Of a stretch of DNA of 64,000 nucleotides, positions 11,380 through 21,924 are shown piece after piece. The DNA is from Henricia sp. BOLD:AAB3569 (Eukaryota; Echinodermata; Asteroidea; Spinulosida; Echinasteridae): the NCBI GenBank assembly GCA_037783545.1, contig JBBELK010000976.1, positions 124,001-188,000 of the forward strand. Direction: 5' to 3'. The translations under genes were made by a program, and so were the position numbers. The notes under the pieces were generated by a model, which was not told the origin of the DNA, searched no databases, and saw nothing but the letters and a program-made list of their open reading frames with translations. The stretch's first letter is position 1; each line of letters starts with the position of its first letter.

Positions 11380-11909
11380 TTAAAGATAGTATACATGTAC
11401 ATGAATGGTAAACTGTTACAAATAGTTTTATCCCCCTGTGTGATTGAAGATATGCATGATTAAAACCAACCTGAGCAAAAACCAGCTCCGTACTTCGTCT
11501 AACTTTTGAGAAAACAGTCAAAAAAGGGTTTGCAGTCATTTCGCCCCAAACAACTTCGCCCTCAACCATTTCGCCCTCAACCACGGCCTGTGCACGAAGT
11601 GGTTTTGGGGCGAAGTGGCATTTGGGCGATGTAGTGTTTGGACGAAGTAATTTGGGGCGAAATGGCACTCGGGCGAAGTTGTTTGGGGCGAAATGGCACT
11701 TGGGCGAATTGGTTTTGGGGCGAATTGAATTGTCGTACCATGAGACGAAAACTAATTGTTTTACTCATTTCTTAAAGACTATAGCACTTCAGACAAAACC
11801 ATTTCAGGAGATGTTTTCTACGGTCATCATGTTTATATTGTGTAAGTAAGGCGTAAATCTGTGAACATTTCTGATTTTTGAGATTACCAATGATGTATAC
11901 TGCCTTTAA
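11380..11909. mobile_element. TTAA MITE family A, copy 1
   Basis: TTAA at both ends (11380-11383, 11906-11909), with termini AGATAGTATACATG and GATGTATACTGCCT forming inverted repeats of about 22 bp. TTAA targets are typical of piggyBac-type transposases. The centre (about 11535-11740) is an array of GGGCGAARTGG-type units at roughly 20-bp spacing, the first few inverted relative to the rest. The small open frames here are by-products of that array. Confidence 0.8.
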
Positions 11910-12205
11910 GTTTGGTAAATACTCCCAAAGAAATGACTGAATTATTACATATAGGATTACTTATTATCAAGATGGTAATGATAGTAATCATCTTATGAAA
12001 TTATTTCGTCTGAAGTGCCCCCATTGATGAGAGAAATGTCAAAACTATTTGAATCTCCAAAGATCGCCCGTGTGCGATTTTTTGATTTTTATTACTTAAT
12101 CTAAATGTCAGTATGTGGCTTACATTTCTATTAGGTAGTTTTATCGACATAGGCTTTCAATTACCAGTGGAAATAACGCCGTTTTTAACAATGTACAAAT
12201 CATGT
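11910..12205. mobile_element. MITE family Q, inverted partial copy
   Basis: Matches the reverse complement of 29004-29381: 'gtttggtaa', 'caaagaaatgactgaa', 'aaattatttcgtctgaagtg', 'tatttgaatctccaaa', 'gcttcaattaccagtgg'-like end at about 12150-12180. Family A copy 1 is directly adjacent, suggesting it inserted at or near this element's end. Confidence 0.55.
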
Positions 12206-12236
12206 ACTCTCCGTTTGGTTCATTAACGTGTGTTTA

Positions 12237-12371
12237 CAGTTGAAGCCAGAAGTATACATACAACTGTATGCAACTAAGTGTTAAAAATGGTGTGCTTACA
12301 CCTACTAGTCTTGATTCAAGTTGATGATGATGGTAGTGGTGTACATGCATTTATACTTCTGACTTTAACTG
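12237..12371. mobile_element. Tc1/Sleeping Beauty-like MITE (family R)
   Basis: 135 bp flanked by TA, with ends CAGTTGAAGCCAGAAGTATA and TATACTTCTGACTTTAACTG. The CAGTTGAAG..GAAGT..ACATAC start resembles that of Tc1-family transposons of the Sleeping Beauty type, which use TA targets (family knowledge). No transposase sequence is present. A diverged half copy is at 17171-17255. Confidence 0.65.
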
Positions 12372-12379
12372 TATATGGT

Positions 12380-12725
12380 ACAAAAGAACAGAATCAACAC
12401 CGTGTAAACCGTTGGAGAGAATGATATAAAGCATCAGACTGTTGGTTGCGAGGCATTGGCGTCTACCACGTAGCAATAACAGCGTAGTATATGTGACTTT
12501 CCTCACCTCTATAGACCGTATCGAATAGCCGCCATTTCGTGGGGCAGTTTCTTTGTTCCTTGAGGACATACATGGCTGCACATATTGTGCTTCCATTGTT
12601 GAACGGTTTAAGTAACAAAAGGTGCCCCACGAAATGGCGGCTATTCGATACGGTCTATATTCGAAAGTGAATAATTCTGGGTGCAGCTATAATGCAAAAT
12701 GGTACACGCAGAAGGCTAATTTGAA
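12380..12725. mobile_element. MITE family F copy interrupted by hairpin element S
   Basis: 'caacaccgtg...ggagagaatgatataaag', 'ccacgtagcaataacagcg' and 'atgtgactttc' match other F copies. The F sequence breaks at about 12509 and resumes after 12659 ('aaagtgaataattctggg', 'ggtacacgcagaaggctaat'). Confidence 0.55.
12510..12659. mobile_element. Perfect 37-bp foldback element (family S)
   Basis: The first 37 bases (starting TATAGACCGTATCGAATAGC) and the last 37 are exact reverse complements around 76 bp of unique sequence. Both outer ends are TATA. It lies inside family F. No ORF. Confidence 0.8.
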
Positions 12726-13289
12726 CGTTTATTGCTGTCTGAAAAGAACGTCATATTAACATAAACATAAATAGGCTCTTTCACTTCGTGGAATTTAATT
12801 TTTACCTTGAATTTGATTAAAAACAATTGTGTCTTTTGACAACATGAACAAAAGAGCAAAAGCTTTAAACCGTGCGGAGAAAATCCGCTTAATATAAGAG
12901 GTTCATAGTGCCGGCGCCTGTTCCTATTTCCACAAAGCACACAACACGTACGGCTTATTGTAATGCGGGGGATTATTAGTTGGTCCCCTGTGCCATATTG
13001 CCGAGTGCGTATCGTCTCGTGGGGGAAAAGGGTAAATTAGCTTTATATCAAAGGCTGCCCATATCACTGTGAATTATCATATTCATTTTGTATTTTCTAG
13101 TTTTTGTCATAAATATGACACAGGTCTTCTTGCCATGCATGACGTTCTAAGATATAGGAAACTTAATGCATTTATTGTTGTGTGTGCATGTTAACCATTT
13201 AAATATTCCTGGAAGTATGGTGCAGTGAATTGAAACGTAAACCTTAAGACTAAAACATTTTTTTGCAGATTCTTGGAATTCATTCTTCT

Positions 13290-13925
13290 TTTCAAATGGA
13301 GGTGCAGTTGTGGAGTGCTGTGGCGGAGCGGTCTAGTGGATCGTACTTAAAACCTGGGTTAGTTCCAAAGGTAGTTGGTTCGAATCCCGGCCTGGCCCAT
13401 CCATGGTGCGTGTACCCTTGAGCAAGGTACTTTGTCACGCATTGCTTCTCTCCACCCAGGAGCAAAATGGGTACCTGAGAGGGTAGCGAACGTTGATGTG
13501 TTTCATTAGCCGTTGAGCTTTAAAGGCAGCTGGGGCTGTATACTCCCCATGGAGCTGAGACGGATTAAGGAACGATATTACTGAGCCCAATGACCAGGGG
13601 TAATAATTTAAAAAAAGCGCATTGATGGATCCGTTGGATCTCAAAGCGCTCTATAAAAAAACTGCCTATTATATTTAAAAGGTCACATACTATGGTATCG
13701 TTGCTACGTGGTGCACGACATTGCCTGGCAATCAATAGTCTGGTTGCTTTATGTCATTATCAGCTACAATGAACACGGCATTGATGCTGTACTTCACACC
13801 TGCCGCGTGCACTACATAGCAACACAATTTTAGTCTGATCAAGTGGGTACTAAGTGTGCATGTAAAAGGAAGTACGTCAGTACACGCTAAAGACTAGTTA
13901 CAGCCACACGAACCATTTTGAAGAA
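13290..13925. mobile_element. MITE family F copy with a SINE inside
   Basis: F begins at about 13292 with 'caaatggaggtgcagtt', stops at about 13309, and resumes at about 13681 with 'gtcacatactatgg', 'ttgctacgtggtgcacg', 'ctggttgctttatg', 'acttcacacctgccgcgtgc' and 'gtactaagtgtgcatg'. The intervening 370 bp is the SINE. Confidence 0.65.
13310..13680 (+). mobile_element. tRNA-derived SINE (type 1), near full length
   Basis: The head has A-box-like TGGCGGAGCGGTCTAGTGG (13320-13338) and B-box GGTTCGAATCCC (about 13376), giving a Pol III promoter layout. The body includes 'cttctctccacccagg' and 'aatgaccaggggtaataa'. The tail 'aagcgctctataaaaaaactgcctatta' resembles 3' ends mobilised by a partner LINE. 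An inverted fragment of the same body is at 24650-24750. Inserted in a family F MITE. Confidence 0.75.
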
Positions 13926-14278
13926 ATACTTGTGTGAATGATCACATTATATTTTTGGCCTATCTTTTTATGTCTTGCAATAAAGGTAGAACACATGATT
14001 GGTAAACTGTTAAAAGGGGCGTCATTTCCACTCGTCATAGGCGTAGCAAGCTCTTAAAAAGTGTTCAGGCAAAAATACCTTTAAATCTTAAAACAGAAGA
14101 CAGTACATGTAGGCCTACATAGTTCTTTCGTGTATTACATGTCTTTCAATGGCATGCTAACTTTACTTATTATATACAAAATAACTCATGATAAATATTT
14201 TGTCACTTTATCTAATATAACAAAGTTTACAACAAATTTACTGCGCAGTAATACAATAAAATAAATAACATCAAAAGT
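13926..14278. other. 3' flank of the VAChT gene
   Basis: Non-coding. On the minus strand this would hold the 3' UTR of the transporter. I find no clear AATAAA on that strand close to the stop codon, so the poly(A) site is unplaced. Confidence 0.4.
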
Positions 14279-15967
14279 TTAATCGTATTGTTCTGTGACA
14301 GATCCGTAGTCCTGTTGGTGGGTTGCAATTCCTAGTATTTTGTCTTCAGTACTCGACGGGCCGTAACTGTGCGGTGCCCCGGTGCTATAGTTCCTGCTGC
14401 CCGTTGAGCTGGCGTCGTCGCTGTCTACAACGCTGCCGTTAGGTATGTTACCATTGATTTTGTGCATTTTGAATGCGTTGTGGTTCACGTAGTACCGATC
14501 ACCTTCCTTGGCCTGGCGTTTTGTTTCGGCTTTGATGGTCTTGTAAAGACCAGTCGCTGGTTCTTCCGTTAGAAGCACTCTATCCTCAGATTGCCTTGGA
14601 GACAGGTCATAAACGTTCCTTAGAATGATCAGGACAGGTGCGTAGGCGATGTTAAGAACGCCAATTATGACATTCAAGTTGGTGAACCCGAGGCTTTGGA
14701 CTATCTGTCCAGCAAGGATTGGTCCGATGGCATAGGCAAAACAGTAGGAGATATCGGCGATCGCGTAGACGCTCCCGTACACGGGAACGTGGCGGACATC
14801 GACCAGAAATCCTAAGGTGGGGAGAAGGGAGGTGTCGACCAGAGCGACACCGTAACAGATACCGCACAAGGGAATGATCAAGACGCCGAATGTTTGGCAA
14901 GCCGGGACGATGAAGGTGCATAGTCCGATGACTACAAGTCCGATAGCGGAGTACAGCCATTGATAGTGGGGGTAGCGTGAGGCCATTTTAACGGTCATGA
15001 TGACACCTAGAACGTGGGGGACGAACGCTGGTAACCAGATGATACCAGTTTGCCAACTTACAGCAGACATGGTATCCTCCATCCATATAGCTATAGTAGG
15101 CTCCAGGAAAGCTAGGGACACGTTAGACATAGAGAGTGCGCCGGCAACCACGGCGATGTAGGGATCGACAATTAACTTATATATCGGGGTACCTTTAGGC
15201 ATCTGCCAACGGCGCTCGCTATAAGGTTTAATCACAAACAAAAGTAGAAGCCCGTCGCAGAACGCAATTAAAGCCAAAGTGACGAACGGCATCTTCTTTC
15301 CGACAAACTCGTATAAGATTCCCCCGAACGGAGGCGCAACGAGGCAGCCGAACGATATGAACGCTAGAGCTATACCGAGAGCTCGGGTGCGTTCGCTCTC
15401 GATCTGGAAGCGATCGGCAATCATCGCCAGCCCTGAAGTGTCCGCGAAGGCCGACCCGACTCCTTGCATGCTTCGGGCAAAGAACAAAACCCCGTAGGAT
15501 CCTCCAAATGCGAATATAGTGGTTGCTATGAAGAGAATGCTCAGGCCAATAACCATAGGGATGTCATAACCAATCCTATCGATCATAGTTCCAGAGAAAG
15601 GATTGATCAGTAGTTGAATAATGGCTTTGGAGGCAAAAAGAACACCAATATAGATGTCTTCATTTTTGTAAATCACAGACGGCTCCCCGGTCGAGTTTGC
15701 CGTATAGTTAGTCATGTTAGCTAAGCCGGGGTCCGGTGTTGCGATAATTTCATCCCATGCTCCAACAGACCTCAGGTAGTCTGGAATAATGGGCACAATG
15801 ACCATGTAGAGCATGTTATCTAACAACAAAGCCACACAGACAATGACCAGAATGAAACGACGTTGTATGACGGAATTTGTGATTCTAGCTTTTGCCGTCC
15901 CGATAAATTCGCTCATCGCCACTTTGGCGTTTTCAATTTTTTCTCTTGCCGCTTCGGCTGCATCCAT
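14279..15967 (-). CDS. SLC18A3: Vesicular acetylcholine transporter (VAChT, SLC18A3/unc-17 family), 562 aa, single exon
   Basis: Loads acetylcholine into synaptic vesicles in exchange for protons; a 12-helix major-facilitator protein of the vesicle membrane. Start at ATG 15965-15967, which has A at -3 and G at +4; the frame stays open upstream to a stop at 16070-16072 but without another ATG. Motifs, numbered from this Met: [18 protein letters not shown] with TM1 Asp50; three NxT/S sequons at 84-93 in the first luminal loop; [13 protein letters not shown] with Lys114; FADTSG with Asp176; VPHVLGV with His318; [17 protein letters not shown] with Asp378 and Asp390; YAIADISY with Asp405. The tail carries a dileucine [10 protein letters not shown] (465-466), the AP-2 sorting motif of VAChT. 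His318 and the YAIADISY helix favour VAChT over VMAT. No introns or stops, and length is normal for the family. Intronless VAChT genes usually nest in the first ChAT intron. Confidence 0.95.
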   Translation of the reverse strand: MDAAEAAREKIENAKVAMSEFIGTAKARITNSVIQRRFILVIVCVALLLDNMLYMVIVPIIPDYLRSVGAWDEIIATPDPGLANMTNYTANSTGEPSVIYKNEDIYIGVLFASKAIIQLLINPFSGTMIDRIGYDIPMVIGLSILFIATTIFAFGGSYGVLFFARSMQGVGSAFADTSGLAMIADRFQIESERTRALGIALAFISFGCLVAPPFGGILYEFVGKKMPFVTLALIAFCDGLLLLFVIKPYSERRWQMPKGTPIYKLIVDPYIAVVAGALSMSNVSLAFLEPTIAIWMEDTMSAVSWQTGIIWLPAFVPHVLGVIMTVKMASRYPHYQWLYSAIGLVVIGLCTFIVPACQTFGVLIIPLCGICYGVALVDTSLLPTLGFLVDVRHVPVYGSVYAIADISYCFAYAIGPILAGQIVQSLGFTNLNVIIGVLNIAYAPVLIILRNVYDLSPRQSEDRVLLTEEPATGLYKTIKAETKRQAKEGDRYYVNHNAFKMHKINGNIPNGSVVDSDDASSTGSRNYSTGAPHSYGPSSTEDKILGIATHQQDYGSVTEQYD

Positions 15968-16021
15968 TTTCGCTTTGAGGTTCCTCTCGGACAAGTAGAA
16001 ATCACGAATCGAAAACGTCAA

Positions 16022-16249
16022 TTCGAGTACACTCCCGCTCCTGACTTTTTTCCAGATCCTTTTCCAAAGTCACCGGTAGATTTTGACAAAGAGACGAATA
16101 TGTTGCCACACCGTGAAATGCTTCCTCTCGCGTGGTACAAAACACACCCACACTTCACCAACTGAGAATGAAGTTCTTCATCAAAGTTCCGATTTTGTTG
16201 CAGATGAAATACTCACGTTTGATCACCACTTACACATTTCCAGGCTGGC
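16022..16249. other. VAChT 5' flank with possible 3' splice site
   Basis: On the minus strand a pyrimidine-rich run ending in CATTCTCAG precedes 16161, a possible acceptor joining an upstream non-coding exon to the VAChT leader. Cholinergic loci typically splice VAChT mRNA this way. The evidence is one motif only. Confidence 0.25.
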
Positions 16250-16412
16250 GTAGGCGGTGGATATTTTGCACCTGCATAATGACACAGAAGAGAGAAGGTT
16301 TCTCCATTAAAATGTGTTTGGAAAGTTCTTCAAATTCTGTATTGGTTAAATTCTATTTTTGATGCCATTTTCCCATAGGTTTGCATGCAAAATATCCACC
16401 GCGGCCACCACC
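16250..16412. repeat. Small inverted-repeat element
   Basis: GCGGTGGATATTTTGCA (about 16254-16270) and TGCAAAATATCCACCGC (about 16386-16402) are exact 17-bp inverted repeats about 115 bp apart. This is MITE-like, about 250 bp upstream of VAChT. Confidence 0.5.
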
Positions 16413-17170
16413 GTAACTCTGTGTAAAAGTGAATAAGAACAAAGTGAGCAAAATTTTACCAGTTTCAGGAAAATGAGTCGGATGTCACACTGTCTGGACT
16501 GGGTTTTTACGACTTTGTCTTTTGCCAATGGATTTATACCAAAATCATGTAAACAAGGCCTGACAAATGGCGAGAATAAAAAGCCGTACAAAGAAAACCC
16601 CAGTTTCAGAATATGCCACTTTTGACTTGGCGTCCTCCAATGCGCGGACTCTCTTGGCCCAGTTTTCGGACAAAATGGCGCCGCCTATATGCACCAATCA
16701 ATTCCTTTCCTCACCCCACCCCCGGGCTACACCACCTAAGAGGTGGAGATTGCCACTTTTCGCGTGACAAAAATCCCCAACCCTAGCTGGAGCAAAATTT
16801 AGGTGACAAAAATCCCCACCCACAAGTGAAAAACACGCGCATCTTTCTATCGGATCCACAGTCATGTTTATTTCAATGGGTAAAAGTACCTTCTTTATGA
16901 AGTTTGCATTAACTTTTCAAATGGTCAAATTTATTGGTTTTTGTATAGTTGTACTTGTCCTTTGGGTACATGTATATATCTTCTTTACACGAATATTTAA
17001 TAAAATATGGACATTTTTCGGAACATGTCAGAAGTATAAAATACATGTACACCACTACCATCATCACCCGAAATGGTAAGCAGGACTACCCGAACCATTG
17101 CAAGGTGTACAAGCTATGGTTTAAGTACTGCATGCACGTGACGAATTCCACAAAATCGAGAATTTAGTAA
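16413..17170. other. Non-coding DNA with a short direct repeat
   Basis: No coding signal. 'acacgaatatttaataaaatatgg' plus 'tttttcggaacat' at about 16988-17026 recurs in the same orientation at about 17590-17640, on the other side of the SINE at 17264-17585. Confidence 0.4.
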
Positions 17171-17255
17171 AGACTGTTACAAAAATGGTGTTAGCACACC
17201 AGTTTTAACACTTGGTTGCATACAGTTGTATTTATACTTCTGACTTCAACTGTGT
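17171..17255. mobile_element. Tc1-like MITE R, half copy
   Basis: 'aaaaatggtgttagcacacc', 'aagtgttaaaa' (complement), 'gttgcatacagttgtat' and 'tatacttctgacttcaactg' match the right half of 12237-12371. The left terminus is missing. Confidence 0.55.
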
Positions 17256-17263
17256 CTCATTTA

Positions 17264-17585
17264 CACAGGGAGCGGGTGTGGTCTAGTGGGTATGAAGTGG
17301 GTATGAATCGGGACTCCCAATCAGAGGTTGTGGGTTCAAGCCCCAGTTCGACCAACGTGTCTGTGTCTTTGGGCAAGGAACTTAATCTCAGTTGCCTAGT
17401 CAACCCAAGCGATATTTGGGGAGCTGTTAATGGGAATGCCACAATATAACTGCTGATAGGGTTGAGTGCCTAGCCAGCAGCCATGAAGCGAAATGGTTCT
17501 GGTGATACCCTGATGGCAGCGGTAATAATGGCAACATCGCCAGGAGCACCCTGCAGGGTGGCCATGTGCGCTATATTAGAATCCA
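17264..17585 (+). mobile_element. tRNA-derived SINE (type 2)
   Basis: A-box-like GTGTGGTCTAGTGGGTATG at about 17276 and B-box GGTTCAAGCCCC at about 17331 form a split Pol III promoter. The body 'gtctgtgtctttgggcaagg' and 'ccaagcgatatttggggagc' is matched in inverted orientation at 57731-57945. Spurious small frames overlap it. Confidence 0.75.
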
Positions 17586-17780
17586 CCATTACACGAATAT
17601 TTGATATTTGATAAAATATGGAATTTTTTTCGGAACATATAGCTCGAAAAAAAATTCCGCCTCTTTTTATTCAAAAAATTAAGAGAATTCTAATTTGCAC
17701 GCAGAAACAGATTTGTATCTAATACGTTTGATTACCGGAGAAAATGAGCTTGTATTCACATTTGTATACGGGCATTACCT

Positions 17781-18288
17781 TTAAAGAGAGTATACATGAT
17801 TGGTAAACTGTTACCAATGTTTTTATCCCCCTGTGTGATTGAAGATATGCATGATTAAAACCAACCTGAGCAAAAACCAGCTCAGTACTTCGTCTAACTT
17901 TTGAGAAAACAGTTAAAAAAAGGTTTGGATTAATTTCGCCCCAAAACCACTTCGCCCTGAACCATTTCGCCCTCAACCATTTCGCCCTGAACCACAGCCT
18001 GTGCACGAAGTGGTTTTGGGGCAGATGTAGCATTTGGTCGTTGTAGTGTTTGGATGAAGTGATTTGGGGCGAAATGGCACTTGGGCGAAATGGTTTTGGG
18101 GCGAATTGAATTTTCGTCTCATGAAACGAAAACTAATTGTTTTACTCATTTCTCAAAAATTATAGCACTTCAGACAAAACCATTTCAGGGGAAGTTTTCT
18201 ACGGTCATCATGTTTATATTGTGTAAGTTAGGCGTAAATCTGTGAACATTTCTGATTTTCGAGATACCAATCATGTATACTGCCTTAA
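17781..18288. mobile_element. TTAA MITE family A, copy 2
   Basis: TTAA at 17781-17784 and 18285-18288 with family A termini. The central GGGCGAA array (about 17935-18105) has fewer units than the other copies, so this copy is 508 bp against 524-530 bp. Confidence 0.8.
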
Positions 18289-18828
18289 AAAGAATGGCTA
18301 AACACACACAAGCTTCCACTGTGACGAAGAATAATTGAGGTGACGGATCAGCGTACCAAAGTACACAAACCCAATAAAAGGCCGGTTCGTTTCGTATAAT
18401 GAAAACATTCACATCATCAAATGGGTTTTTCTGCCCAAGAACTGTGGCCTTTGTTTGAATTGTAAAATTAATTACAAATAAACAATCGATCACAAAGAGA
18501 AAAAAATCATCAATTAGGCCTATACCAAGACTGCTTTATTTTTGCTCGGCTGTGCCGTAACGCAAATGTTATGAATAGCCGATTATGTATTGGAGTAAAT
18601 TATTTGCTAAATTTTCGCGTTTAGTTCTAAAAGAAGACATTATTATCATGGTGCACAGGGTACATCATATTATTTGCAAACTATCTCAACTTTTTCGCAG
18701 ATATCTTTGCAAATATTTGCGATATCGTACATTTTGTCGCATCCTCCAGTTTTTATATTTTTTTTAAGAAGGTGGGTTCCAACTAACTCGTGCGTCTTAC
18801 AAAAACAATCTACTCTTAGGCATGTCCA
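18289..18828. other. Non-coding DNA
   Basis: No recognisable gene or element on either strand. Confidence 0.4.
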
Positions 18829-19423
18829 TAGAGGTCATTCCATTAAGTTGGGATACGGCGTCCCTGTTACATCAGTTACCTTTTTTTATCATATATTATT
18901 AGACATGAATTTTATAGCCAATAATACACAGAAATACCAGCGGCTGATTGAGATAAATTAAAAACCTCCATTATTTGTAACAAAATAAAGAAGCAACAGT
19001 CAACCAGATGGGATTTTGTGCAAATGCAGCTGTGACATACATTCAGTGTTTTTCAACATATTTTCTTGAACCACACACAAATGCAAGGTACAATCCTCCA
19101 AATTTAGATTACAAGTGATTGTTTAATTAGATCAAGAACTGTGTACTAATGTCAAATTCAACAGGATCACTTTTAGGGGCTGGGTGAAATGGGATAAATT
19201 GGCATGAAGTCCCCGTTACATCGGTGACCATCATTTTGTCAAATAATTCAACATGGCACAAAGTCTCTCAAGACTGAAGACTCAAAAATTAATACAGAAC
19301 AGGCAAAGCAACCATATCATGCAACATCATTATTTAAATGACGACTTGCTGTTCACTAATTGGCCATTGTGTGGCAATGAAGCAATGTCACATATTGTGC
19401 CCCAACGTCGTGGAATGGCCCAT
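18829..19423. mobile_element. MITE family B, diverged copy
   Basis: Ends GAGGTCATTCCATTAAGTTG and CCCAACGTCGTGGAATGGCC, with interior 'ccctgttacatc', 'gattttgtgcaaatgcagctgtgacat' and 'gatcaagaactgtgtactaatgtc' paralleling 10061-10644. It is the oldest-looking of the three longer B copies. Confidence 0.6.
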
Positions 19424-20600
19424 ATGACTATGAGACTAAGTATGCGAAAAACGTATATACGACATCACAAATATTTACAAAGATTTTTGCAGAAATAAAA
19501 AATAATATTTGCGACATCGCCAATATCTGCTAAGATATATGTGACATGCGATGTCCCTTGTACGCCACCATTATTATACAAATGTGGGGGTATATATATG
19601 TCATAAAATTTTGCACCCCTTTGCAGCCCTTCGCAGCCCCTTTGTTGTACTCTCTGTGCAGCCCTTGTGCAGCCCTTTTGCACCGGGGCCCCCTTGCACC
19701 CTTTAATGCCCCTCGAAGCCCATTTTTTCGCATGTACGTCAATGGTCTTTGAAGTACTCTAGCACACATTTCATAACATTTTCTTCTTAATTTGCCATTA
19801 TTCAAAAAGGTCAAAATCATTAACAAATCAGGAAAACAAGACAGAATAATTTTCACCTTTCGCATTTCTCGGATTCATGCGGTTTTTGCTAAGAGCATTC
19901 TCGCAGGCAATACAGATGCAAAAAAATATATGCGAGAAAAGCGCGGTGAGTAGGTGTATACGTATTGGTGTAAAACATTATTATACTGCAGTACACATTT
20001 TGACCGCTTGGGGATATAAATCGTGTTGCCTGGAGTATCCTTACAATAATTGAATATATAAGAGAGGGAAAACATGCCGGGACAGTTTGTAACTACAGCT
20101 GGAACGGAAATCCCAGCGCGAACGGGAATCCTCAAGCGAGAAAAGAGCGCCAGGTGACCCGGCTGCAGGTGCGTGGTTGCCGTCTCTGACGGCTGTTTGG
20201 TGTCAAGATTTTATTGGGACCGGAAACAGACACAGTAAACTGCCGTCTATGAAACAAGTGCATGTGCCTTTTTCACTGACCTATATACAATGGACTTACA
20301 GCGACTCGTTGAATGGAGCAACCGTCCGCCATATTTCGTCAGGAAGGACAATATATTGCCTAGACTGGTTAAAGAGCTAGAATCCCCCTTGAAGAAAAAT
20401 CCAGCATTGAGGCTTTTTTTGATAGTCCGAACATCCCTCTTGCCGGCGTGGATAGCTGTTTTTTTTTAAATTGTCGGTTTTAAGTGGATAAATTGCAAGC
20501 AAAAGTACGCTTTTCGAAAATGAGATTTTCGCGATTTCTGAAACGCTTATTAGGTATATGGTGTCTATAATTACCAATGAAATGAAACAACCAAACTTGG
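19424..20600. other. Non-coding DNA with a GCAGCCC-rich patch
   Basis: No gene recognised. About 19610-19720 holds a run of degenerate 'gcagccctttg'-like motifs, a weak tandem repeat. 20280-20395 resembles part of repeat K. Confidence 0.4.
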
Positions 20601-20620
20601 AATAAGAGACAAATCGTAAG

Positions 20621-20692
20621 GGCCTTATCGGGATTCGAACCCGAAACCTATGACTCACCGGACAGATGCTCTACCAGCTGAGATATAAGGCA
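20621..20692 (-). repeat. tRNA-like SINE head (minus strand)
   Basis: 72 nt with D-arm CTCAGCTGGTAGAG, T-arm TCGGGTTCGAATCCCGA and a 6-of-7 acceptor pairing. The anticodon arm does not form a stem, so a working tRNA is unlikely. A SINE head or tRNA pseudogene fits better. Confidence 0.5.
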
Positions 20693-20764
20693 CATCGGTA
20701 TACTCCTTCAGATTTTCCCTGCGGGTTCATATAGGGAAAACCCGAGGGAGTATAGTATACAACT

Positions 20765-20807
20765 GTGCCATATAGCTCAGAGGTCTCGGGTTCGAAGCCC
20801 GATAGGT
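20765..20807 (+). repeat. tRNA-like remnant lacking the anticodon arm
   Basis: GTGCCATATAGCTCAG is fused directly to TCTCGGGTTCGAAGCCCGATAGG. The acceptor/D-arm start and the T-arm of the preceding unit are present with the middle deleted. It lies in opposite orientation to 20621-20692, across a palindromic spacer with GTATACTCC...GGAGTATA. Confidence 0.45.
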
Positions 20808-20959
20808 ATCGTACGATTTTTCTCTGATCCCAAGTTTGGTACTTGTATACGTGATAAGTAGAATGCAAGTGATCGTATGGACCAGGGAGCAGTCTATATG
20901 CTAAGCATTGCAAGATGGCCGATGCGTTGCTTCAATTCTCGCATATTCATCTGCTATTG

Positions 20960-21924
20960 TACATCCTGTCCATTGTACATGTCGGAGTTTTATATGTAGT
21001 CGCTTCTCTCTCGCTTGCTGATTTGATACTCAAAGAACAATGTGATCGTTGTTTAATTATTGTACGACAAAATATTGTACAACCAATGTTGTTGCAACTT
21101 TCTATACAAAAATACATTTTCTGTAGTTGAAACTACATAGCAAAATTAATGCATTATATACATCGTCCATTTACTAATTACCTACACAAAGCATTATGTC
21201 CCATTGTACCTTCTGCGACTTAATGATTTGAAAACCCCAATGTTGGTGTTGGTGCTGGTGCTTATATTTGATGGATCGATTTACATGAGGCGAGGAGGCG
21301 AAAAGATCAATATCATGGCATACTTGTTTCCTTTAGATACACCACACAGCGGTTTGGTTTCGCTGAAATTAATTTACAAATCAATACCGCGTGGTAATTA
21401 ATTAGTTAATACCAGCCGAGCTATATAGACCTGCCCACGTCACGTTCTGTCAACTTTACTAGCGGCAGTAGCAGAGCGGGTGTATTAAAATGTGTTCGAT
21501 TTTAAGCGACGTTGAACAACGAAGCTTTATATGGAGATGTATAGTTGAAGTCCGACGAGTATATACGCCGAGATAATTATAGTTTAGCACGCTATAATCA
21601 AAATATATTTTGCGAGCGACATAGAATATAGAAATGTCCCATACATTAAGAAACCTAAGAAAAACAATCATTGAATTTTTTAACAGTCAAATTTGTGTTT
21701 TTCAAATAAACACTTGCATAGGGCATATACATGTTCGGGACCCCTGAAACGTTTTCTACAGATCGACGCACTCTACCCTATATCACGTAAAATGTGACTG
21801 AAGTACAATGTGTGTTTTCTAAATTATTTTGACACTTTTTTTGCCAAAACATGAGAAAAAACCCAGTATAGTTCAAAATTCACGCAGACATCTATCTTGT
21901 TTAAACCACGAGATTTCACCTATA
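20960..21924. other. Non-coding DNA
   Basis: Nothing recognised on either strand apart from the tail of repeat K at its left edge. Confidence 0.4.

Noticed and set aside
11577-11768. Repeated small frames with PFRPK/FAQ motifs at 11330-11768, 17719-18033, 22111-22570 and 59700-59906
   Set aside because: They are frames through the GGGCGAA array of MITE family A and differ in frame and end point between copies.
8600-14200. ChAT coding exons downstream of VAChT
   Set aside because: I looked by eye on the minus strand for conserved ChAT blocks such as LPKLPVPPL and found none. The region is mostly MITEs, SINEs and LINE.
20621-20692. Functional tRNA gene
   Set aside because: D- and T-arms are good but the anticodon stem cannot form, and the first acceptor pair is mismatched. 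Called a SINE head instead.
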